Source of the DNA: a virus
Virus record (IMG/VR): IMGVR_UViG_3300033149_002604
Location: 32,914-96,913 of that record
Strand: one strand, 5' to 3'
DNA length: 64,000 nt
This document shows positions 58,627-64,000 of the stretch, piece by piece (the first letter of the stretch is position 1; each line of letters starts with the position of its first letter). Made by a program: the position numbers and the translations under genes. The notes beneath the pieces are model-generated. The model ran no database searches, was not told the DNA's origin, and was given only the letters and a program-made list of their open reading frames with translations.

Positions 58627-58797
58627 ATGTGTTTAAAGAAAATTGATTTATCGTGGCCTGTTTGGTTAAGTATCAGCATAGTGTTGTGGAATTTAGACAG
58701 AGTAAATATTTGGACTGTGGTTCTAATAGCACTTTCTCACATCCATATTACATATAACTTAGAAGAGAGAGGAGGTAAGACAAATGAGACAATTTAG
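58627..58797 (+). CDS. Small membrane protein (56 aa)
   Basis: AAAGGAGAG before ATG 58627. Hydrophobic core WPVWLSISIVLWNLDRVNIW and WTVVLIALSHIHIT. Two short membrane segments possible. Unknown function. Confidence 0.5.
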   Translation: MCLKKIDLSWPVWLSISIVLWNLDRVNIWTVVLIALSHIHITYNLEERGGKTNETI

Positions 58798-58897
58798 AAA
58801 TGATGATCCATTCGCACCTTGGAATGATCCACTGGCAGATGAAAGAGATTATAGAAGATATTGTGATGAACAGCATATCCCAAAATGGGATAGATAA
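58784..58897 (+). CDS. Small acidic peptide (37 aa)
   Basis: ATG 58784 overlaps the preceding gene by 14 bases; GGAGGT lies upstream. MRQFRNDDPFAPWNDPLADE, no domain recognised. Confidence 0.45.
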   Translation: MRQFRNDDPFAPWNDPLADERDYRRYCDEQHIPKWDR

Positions 58898-58915
58898 TCA
58901 AAAAAGGAGAACGGA

Positions 58916-59146
58916 ATGAACTGGAAAGAAATAAAATCAGAATTAATAGATACCTGTCATGACAAATTGCTAAAAGACATTCAAAAGGCTAAAGAACACC
59001 TAGAAACAGCCGAGAGACTTCTTTGTGGGGATACCCCGAATTTACTTGAAGCTGCCACCCAAATGGAAATAGCCGGTGGTATCTTAGACTATGATAACTT
59101 CACTCTTAGTATATTTGACTTTGTAAATCAGATGCAAAAATATTAA
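58916..59146 (+). CDS. Unknown helical protein (76 aa)
   Basis: AAAGGAG site. IKSELIDTCHDKLLKDIQKAKEHLETAERLL, helical; ends VNQMQKY. Twelve bases before the helicase gene, likely co-made. Confidence 0.55.
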   Translation: MNWKEIKSELIDTCHDKLLKDIQKAKEHLETAERLLCGDTPNLLEAATQMEIAGGILDYDNFTLSIFDFVNQMQKY

Positions 59147-59158
59147 TGAGGAAACAAT

Positions 59159-60601
59159 GTGAAACCACCAAAGAATTTTGATTTTCTTGGTCCACCCCCG
59201 TATGAACACCAGATTGAAACACTTCTTTTTACTAAATCTCGCCCATATGCAGGGATCTTACTTGAGATGGGTTTAGGAAAGACTAGGTGTGCCATAGATA
59301 CAGCCAGATGGAAAATTCCAAAAGAAGGAATCAAAAGTGTTTTGGTTGTAGCACCAACAAGCACATTATTTAGCTGGAAAAGACAAATAGAAACGTTTTC
59401 GGAATATACTGCAACAGTCTTAATAGGACCAAAGGAAAAACGAATTCACCTATTACAACAAAAGAAGACAAAGTTTTTTATAATTAACTATGAAATGCTA
59501 AAGCCTTTAATAAAAGAACTAACCAAGAAAAGATTTGATATGCTAATCTTTGATGAATCAGCAAGATACATTAAAAATCCAGAGGCAGGAAGAACCAAAG
59601 CTGCAATATATCTTTCAGATAGAAAATGGGTTAAGTGTAGACTGATTCTTACAGGAACCCCGATTGCGGACAAACCACTAGATATATGGTCCCAGTTTAG
59701 GGTTCTTGATGGTGGAAAAGCATTTTCACAAAGTTTCTACACATTCAGACACTTTTTCTTTGATGAAATAAGAAGGAGACAATGGAAGGAATACAGACTG
59801 AAAAGTGAAAGACATAAGCAAATAATTACCAAAACCATCAAGAAGTGTTGCATCCGAAAGACAAAAGAAGAATGTCTAGATCTTCCTGAAAGGATATTTG
59901 AAGTAGTTGAAGTAAAGATGTCACCAGAACTGAAACGATTATACAAAGCAATTGAAGAAAAGGTGTTAGATGAAATAGAAATAGAAGGAAAACAGATGAC
60001 TATAAAGAATATATTAACTAAATTGCTTCGACTACAACAAATCACAGGTGGATTTATAAAGACCGACCAGGGAACCGAAACAAAACTGGATTATACACCT
60101 AAACTAGACGCCTTGGTAGAACAAATAGAAATGATAATTGATAATGGATCAAGTGTAGTGGTTTGGTGTAGATTCCTTAAATCAATGGATATAATTGCTG
60201 AAGAATTAAAAAGAAGGAAGATTCGTTTTATAACAATGAGTGGAAGGGATGGAAAGAAGAAAGACCAGTTGTGGCAGAAATTTCAAAATTCAGACATTCC
60301 AGTATTTATAAGTCAAATACAGGCTGGTGGGGAAGGAATTGATCTTTTCAAAAAACATGAAAAATTCAAGGACAAGATTCAATATTGCATATTTTATGAA
60401 AATATGTGGTCCTTAGATTGGCGGCTTCAAGCCCAAGACAGAATTCACAGGATCGGCCAAGAAAATACCTGTATTTATAAGGACTTAGTGGTGAAAGGCA
60501 CAATAGATGAAAGAATACTACAAGTAATTAAGACAAAGAAAAAAGTTGCCGACTGGATAATGGAAGAGGGGATCGAATCCATACTAAGAAGGAAAAAATA
60601 A
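59159..60601 (+). CDS. SNF2-family DEAD/DEAH helicase
   Basis: 480 residues; start is GTG at 59159 with GAGGAAACAA before it. Motif I MGLGKT (37-42), Ia VAPTSTLFSW, II FDESARYIKN (132-135 DESA), III LTGTP (164-168), later SVVVWCRF, SQIQAGGEGIDLF (motif V) and QAQDRIHRIGQ (motif VI). A compact SNF2-type translocase, as carried by many phages; likely acts in replication, recombination or anti-restriction. No nuclease domain is fused. Confidence 0.92.
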   Translation: MKPPKNFDFLGPPPYEHQIETLLFTKSRPYAGILLEMGLGKTRCAIDTARWKIPKEGIKSVLVVAPTSTLFSWKRQIETFSEYTATVLIGPKEKRIHLLQQKKTKFFIINYEMLKPLIKELTKKRFDMLIFDESARYIKNPEAGRTKAAIYLSDRKWVKCRLILTGTPIADKPLDIWSQFRVLDGGKAFSQSFYTFRHFFFDEIRRRQWKEYRLKSERHKQIITKTIKKCCIRKTKEECLDLPERIFEVVEVKMSPELKRLYKAIEEKVLDEIEIEGKQMTIKNILTKLLRLQQITGGFIKTDQGTETKLDYTPKLDALVEQIEMIIDNGSSVVVWCRFLKSMDIIAEELKRRKIRFITMSGRDGKKKDQLWQKFQNSDIPVFISQIQAGGEGIDLFKKHEKFKDKIQYCIFYENMWSLDWRLQAQDRIHRIGQENTCIYKDLVVKGTIDERILQVIKTKKKVADWIMEEGIESILRRKK

Positions 60602-61182
60602 TGCTGATGATAAACGAAGTACTTAATGAATATTCAACAAACCAAAATGACCTGTTAAACCATCGAATTGGGGAATTTGTAGAAAATGTATATGATATGG
60701 TTTCACAAAGGTTTTCCACAAAGCATATAGAAGAATTAAAAGAATCTGCCCTAAAAGAAATACTTACACATGAATTACTATACATGAATGCCTTAGAAGA
60801 GGCTGAATTAGCAGCAGAGAAGATAATTGGTGGATTATCCCGCAGTCAGATGGATAGGCTTCTTTCTATGATTGAATACTTAATAAACACAAATGGAATG
60901 GAAGCAATAGATTATAAATTCACACGTTACCCTGTCATTTTGACTTCCATTCAAGCCATAATGAAAACTGGGAAAGCAAGGCGTGGAAAACGATATTGTC
61001 CTGCATGTGGAAGTATAACCAGCTCAAAAGAAATCCAGTGTGAAAAATGCCATACTTACTTGACTATTGACAAACCGATAATTAAATTAAAAAGGATGAT
61101 TAATTCTGTAGTAAAAAGCTTTCTGAAGAGGGGAAATGAAGAGGATTCTTCAAACTTGGAATATGGGAGCCAAAAGGGTTAA
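60601..61182 (+). CDS. Helical protein with central zinc ribbon (193 aa)
   Basis: Stop of the helicase and ATG overlap as TAATG. Helical first 125 residues, then RYCPACGSITSSKEIQCEKCHTYL (two CxxC pairs) and a basic end. Likely a DNA-binding replication or repair helper, given helicase and replisome-type neighbours. Confidence 0.65.
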   Translation: MLMINEVLNEYSTNQNDLLNHRIGEFVENVYDMVSQRFSTKHIEELKESALKEILTHELLYMNALEEAELAAEKIIGGLSRSQMDRLLSMIEYLINTNGMEAIDYKFTRYPVILTSIQAIMKTGKARRGKRYCPACGSITSSKEIQCEKCHTYLTIDKPIIKLKRMINSVVKSFLKRGNEEDSSNLEYGSQKG

Positions 61183-61807
61183 GGGAATCGCTTCACACAG
61201 ATCCCTTGATTGTAAGGTCTTCATCAAATACAACGGTGGTCTTGGTGTGACAAAGCCACTCAGGAAACTTTTACAAACAGCTTTAGAACAATATGATCAG
61301 AAAGACATCATATCAGCAATCAATAATTATTTCCATATCTTAACAAATTCAAACTACTTTTTTGAAATGCGTTACAAAGGATTAGGACAATTCATACATG
61401 CTGGATTGAACAGCAAAGGTGGATTTGTAAAATTCCTAGACAAGAACCAACCATACAAAAGATTCAGAAAGAAAAGTTCTTCAGTATATTTCAATGTGAA
61501 ACAGTCATTCAGCCCACTAACAACACAACCCTGTCTTGATGGATATGATGAAAAACGAAGGTTGTACTATGGCTTTTCAATTGAAGAAATAACAGCTATA
61601 ACCCAAGAATTTTTAGACGATGTTGAATACAGAATTGATACTGAAATCATTGGGAAAAAACCAGGATATTTTTATGAACTTGAACTTGGAATAGCATATC
61701 TACTGTTTACCAAGATGACCAATCCAAAACCAGATTTATTGCGGAAATTTTTTTCAGCATGGGAAGTAGAAAAGGAAAAGGTTGACTTAAGCAAGTGGAA
61801 TGATTGA
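61136..61807 (+). CDS. Replisome organizer-like protein (223 aa)
   Basis: Overlaps the previous gene by 47 bases. LRKLLQTALEQYDQKDIISAINNYFHILTNSNYFFEMRYKGLGQFIHAGLNSKGGFVKFL matches the pattern of phage replication-initiation proteins' C-terminal module ('ikaaL..yg...Ii.aI.nY...l....YF......l..Fl..gl..Fl'). This motif was recognised by eye, without a search. The N-terminus lacks an obvious HTH. Position beside a helicase supports a role in starting replication. Confidence 0.6.
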   Translation: MKRILQTWNMGAKRVKGIASHRSLDCKVFIKYNGGLGVTKPLRKLLQTALEQYDQKDIISAINNYFHILTNSNYFFEMRYKGLGQFIHAGLNSKGGFVKFLDKNQPYKRFRKKSSSVYFNVKQSFSPLTTQPCLDGYDEKRRLYYGFSIEEITAITQEFLDDVEYRIDTEIIGKKPGYFYELELGIAYLLFTKMTNPKPDLLRKFFSAWEVEKEKVDLSKWND

Positions 61808-61825
61808 AAAGAAAGGAGGAAAAAA

Positions 61826-62041
61826 ATGATTAACTATCCTAAAACACTAGAAGAAGCTAAGAAGTATAGATATAACACATGGGCGGGAAATCCAAACGGC
61901 ACTCCCTATGATCCCACCCGTTGTGCATATGAAATATTTAAGAATTTCACAGCGTGGCAGTGTACAAGAAAAAATGGGTATGGTCCAGGAGGTCTATATT
62001 GTAAACAACATGCTAAGATTGTAGAAAGATGGGGGAATTAG
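61826..62041 (+). CDS. Phage-conserved small Cys/His protein (71 aa)
   Basis: LEEAKKYRYNTWAGNPNGTPYDPTRCAYEIFK and AWQCTRKNGYGPGGLYCKQHAK recall a hypothetical family in phages. Three Cys and a His may bind zinc. AAAGGAGG site. Function unknown. Confidence 0.65.
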   Translation: MINYPKTLEEAKKYRYNTWAGNPNGTPYDPTRCAYEIFKNFTAWQCTRKNGYGPGGLYCKQHAKIVERWGN

Positions 62042-62042
62042 A

Positions 62043-62558
62043 ATGCGGTTCTTCACAGCAGACGAACACTATTATCACACAAATATTATCAAGTATTGTA
62101 ATAGACCTTTTACTTCAGTCGAAGAAATGAATGAAATTCTTATACAGAATCATAATGAAGTTGTAAAAAAGGGGGATATTGTAATACATGCTGGGGATTT
62201 TTCCTTTGCTAATAAGGATAAAACAGAAGAAATAATCAAACGACTGAACGGAGTGCATATATTTCTTAAAGGGGATCATGATAAATGGCTTCCACCCCAT
62301 ACAACCCAAATTTGGCAGAAGAAAATAGACAATCACTATATTGTAGTGTGTCATTATGCCCTGCGGGTGTGGCCTCGATCCCATTATGGAAGTTGGCACT
62401 TATTTGCTCATTCACATGGAAGATTAGAACCGATTGGGAAGTCTTGGGATATAGGTGTAGACAATAATAGGTACTATCCACTGTCTTTGGATGAAATAGT
62501 TGAAATTATGAAGGAAAGACCTGATAACTTAAACCTAGTTGAAAAGAAATTTTCATAA
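62043..62558 (+). CDS. Calcineurin-like metallophosphoesterase
   Basis: 171 residues. Metal ligands appear in order: FTADEHYYH (Asp7, His9), HAGDFSF (Asp52), LKGDHDKW (78-80), VVCHYALRVW (His104), FAHSHGRLE (His123, His125). The usual GNHD Asn is Asp (GDHD), which may change activity. Cleaves phosphoester or cyclic nucleotides; target unknown. ATG two bases after the previous stop. Confidence 0.85.
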   Translation: MRFFTADEHYYHTNIIKYCNRPFTSVEEMNEILIQNHNEVVKKGDIVIHAGDFSFANKDKTEEIIKRLNGVHIFLKGDHDKWLPPHTTQIWQKKIDNHYIVVCHYALRVWPRSHYGSWHLFAHSHGRLEPIGKSWDIGVDNNRYYPLSLDEIVEIMKERPDNLNLVEKKFS

Positions 62559-62577
62559 AAGAAAGGAGATATTTATC

Positions 62578-62802
62578 ATGGAAAGTGTAATAGACATAAC
62601 AAACAGCATAATAATATTAATCCTTATCTTGGCTGCCGGTATTTTGTTATGGTTAATCATCAGGGAACTTAATTGTTGGTATTTCAAGATTAATGAAAGG
62701 GTGAAGCTTCAAAAAGAAATGAATGAAACCCTTAGAAGAATTGTTGATATACTTAACCTGCCTAGTAATTTAGATGGAAAAAATAATGATGTAGAAAATT
62801 AG
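62578..62802 (+). CDS. Small membrane protein (74 aa)
   Basis: ATG 62578 after AAAGGAG. One strong hydrophobic segment (SIIILILILAAGILLWLIIR), then a hydrophilic tail. Unknown function. Confidence 0.55.
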   Translation: MESVIDITNSIIILILILAAGILLWLIIRELNCWYFKINERVKLQKEMNETLRRIVDILNLPSNLDGKNNDVEN

Positions 62803-62819
62803 GATAAGGAGGGATTGAT

Positions 62820-62984
62820 ATGCCAACACCACTAAAAGGGGAATCAAGGTCTGCATACATAAGAAGGTGTGTAAAAGTACGACAGAAGGAACATCCAGAA
62901 GAAGATGTTGATCAATCGGTAGCAATTTGTTCATCAATGTGGGATCAATATAAAAAGAAAAGAAGCAAGAGGAAAAAGAAATGA
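62820..62984 (+). CDS. Small basic phage-type protein (54 aa)
   Basis: MPTPLKGESRSAYIRRCVKV, middle CSSMWDQ, end RSKRKKK. Similar small 'SRSAYIRRC...AICSSMW' proteins are frequent in phages. AAGGAGG site. Role unknown. Confidence 0.6.
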   Translation: MPTPLKGESRSAYIRRCVKVRQKEHPEEDVDQSVAICSSMWDQYKKKRSKRKKK

Positions 62985-63262
62985 ATAAAAAAGACATCAT
63001 ACAAGTGTTTCGTGGAAAGTCAAGATCAAAAGCCGTCTTGCTATTTTGTGCTGAATGTATGGGATATTCAAGACACAAAAATGTTCCAAAAGATTCAAAA
63101 GATTTAATACCATACAACATGGCTAGACGAAGGGTTACAGATTGTGAAGCATATGACTGTCCATTATGGCCATATAGACTTCCTAAGAAGACCCCGATTG
63201 AGCCCACGTGGTTGGAGGTAGAAAATGGAAAAGAGAAGAAAAAGGAGAAGAAAAGATCTTGA
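62981..63262 (+). CDS. Cys-rich basic protein (93 aa)
   Basis: LLFCAECMGYSRHKN and VTDCEAYDCPLWPYR, four Cys in two pairs, basic C-terminus (GKEKKKEKKRS). Common pattern in phage hypothetical proteins. Start overlaps the previous stop by four bases. Confidence 0.6.
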   Translation: MNKKDIIQVFRGKSRSKAVLLFCAECMGYSRHKNVPKDSKDLIPYNMARRRVTDCEAYDCPLWPYRLPKKTPIEPTWLEVENGKEKKKEKKRS

Positions 63263-63389
63263 CCCTTATGCTTCAATCCGAAGACCTATAGCACCACCAA
63301 CAAAACCCCACGAACCCAAAGTAAAATATAAGAGAAGCAGACTAAAAAAGGAACTGAGGAAGGAGATAGAAGAATGGACATCGAACTAG
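63225..63389 (+). CDS. Small basic protein (54 aa)
   Basis: MEKRRKRRRKDLDPYASIRR, then a Pro-rich part and KELRKEIEEWTSN. Overlaps its neighbours. TTGGAGGT site. Unknown function. Confidence 0.5.
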   Translation: MEKRRKRRRKDLDPYASIRRPIAPPTKPHEPKVKYKRSRLKKELRKEIEEWTSN

Positions 63390-64000
63390 AAGATTTAAAA
63401 TACATTGACAAATTCAAAAATTTACGTGTCCTTGTAATTGGGGACGTAATGTTGGATCAATATATTATAGGAACTGCGACACGTATATCACCAGAAGCCC
63501 CAGTTCCTGTTATAGAACTAGAAAGACAATGTTATTCGGTAGGTGGTGCTGGAAACGTTGCCAGAAATGTAGCTTTGTTGGGAGCAAAAACATACTTGTT
63601 TGGTTCTGTAGGAAAAGACTTTGGTGCTTCGAAAATAAGAGAGTGTTTGCACAACTATGATAATATAACGTACAAGTTTACCATATCAGACACCTTTGAA
63701 ACCACCACAAAGACAAGAATTATTGCAGATGGGGTTCAAATGATAAGGTTGGATCGGGAAGGAGATTCAGATAGGGATCAAACAGCACAGCTACAAAAAG
63801 AAAACCTAATCACATTCATAAAGGAAGAAGTAAAAGAAGTAGATGCTATAATTATATCAGATTACAACAAAGGAATCCTTCATGAACATATAACACCAAT
63901 AATAAAGGAAAATCTAGATGGTTTGGTATTTGTAGATGCTAAACCAGACAATTTACACAAATTTTATAATGTTCCCGCAATAATAAAACCAAACAAAAAA
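63374..64000 (+). CDS. hldE: Heptose-7-phosphate kinase / HldE (RfaE) N-terminal domain, 3' end cut
   Basis: The frame from ATG 63374 stays open to the window end, 209 codons. LVIGDVMLDQYIIGTATRIS, PEAPVPVIELE, GGAGNVARNVALLGA, GSVGKDFG and RIIADGVQMIRLDRE are the PfkB-fold kinase signatures of HldE, which phosphorylates D-glycero-beta-D-manno-heptose 7-phosphate on the way to ADP-heptose for LPS. Whether a second adenylyltransferase domain follows is beyond the window. Its link with the GT9-like proteins of the late arm is an inference. Symbol used for family likeness; function untested. Confidence 0.85.
   Translation, partial: MDIELEDLKYIDKFKNLRVLVIGDVMLDQYIIGTATRISPEAPVPVIELERQCYSVGGAGNVARNVALLGAKTYLFGSVGKDFGASKIRECLHNYDNITYKFTISDTFETTTKTRIIADGVQMIRLDREGDSDRDQTAQLQKENLITFIKEEVKEVDAIIISDYNKGILHEHITPIIKENLDGLVFVDAKPDNLHKFYNVPAIIKPNKK

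Noticed and set aside
62770-63276. 168-codon minus-strand frame near the right end
   Set aside because: It lies opposite three small plus-strand genes with ribosome sites; Phe/Ser-rich shadow of Lys/Glu-rich genes.
1-64000. tRNA genes, insertion sequences, integrase or attachment sites
   Set aside because: None recognised by reading; short tRNA genes could have been missed without a search tool.

Overview
The window is one contiguous piece of a tailed-bacteriophage genome with long, non-contractile tail genes (siphovirus type). Nothing in it looks like a bacterial chromosome: the full head, connector and tail set is present (terminase, portal, scaffold, capsid with an intron, connectors, tail tube, tape measure, lambda-like M-L-K-I/J tip, fibre). 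The DNA is AT-rich, Shine-Dalgarno sites of the AGGAGG type precede most genes, and promoters resemble sigma-70 (TTGACA). A heptose-7-phosphate kinase-like gene, heptosyltransferase-like domains, Sec signal peptides and a lipobox suggest a Gram-negative host with lipopolysaccharide. The host itself cannot be named from this sequence.

Layout. From 1 to about 49.0 kb all genes are on the minus strand and form the late arm. Read in the direction of transcription it holds: zinc ribbon and release-factor-like protein, an unknown MCH-type protein, a DNA methyltransferase, a lipoprotein ClpP-like protease, a two-copy zincin, terminase small and large subunits, a membrane protein, portal, scaffold, a decoration-type protein, the major capsid protein (split by a group I intron carrying a LAGLIDADG gene), a head-fibre-like repeat protein, five coupled genes with signal peptides, a glycosyltransferase / methyltransferase / radical-SAM cassette, head fibre, connectors, tail terminator, LAGLIDADG endonuclease, glycosyltransferase, two tail-tube paralogues (one split by a second group I intron, with an HNH endonuclease gene between them), tail assembly chaperones G and GT made by -1 frameshifting, tape measure, tip proteins and fibre.

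From about 49.0 to 49.75 kb lies the divergent control region. It contains a minus-strand promoter, eight tandem 24-bp units with internal dyad symmetry, and a separate pair of 24-bp direct repeats. From 49.75 kb to the end all genes are on the plus strand and form the early arm: many tiny Cys-rich, basic or membrane proteins, a minimal DNA ligase-like adenylyltransferase, an RNA ligase, an SNF2 helicase, a replisome-organizer-like protein, a metallophosphoesterase, and at the edge the start of an HldE/RfaE-type kinase.

Most notable: (1) a 985-residue protein that joins a GT9-like glycosyltransferase, a methyltransferase, a LPS-kinase-like domain and a radical SAM domain, sitting among more glycosyltransferases inside the virion operon; (2) five consecutive translationally coupled genes with export signals, one of them fibre-like and one a beta-helix; (3) two group I introns in virion genes whose splice sites can be read from base pairing and protein alignment; (4) a textbook -1 frameshift signal; (5) the 24-bp repeat array between the arms. 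Functions of most small genes are unknown, and homology statements come from motif reading, not database searches.
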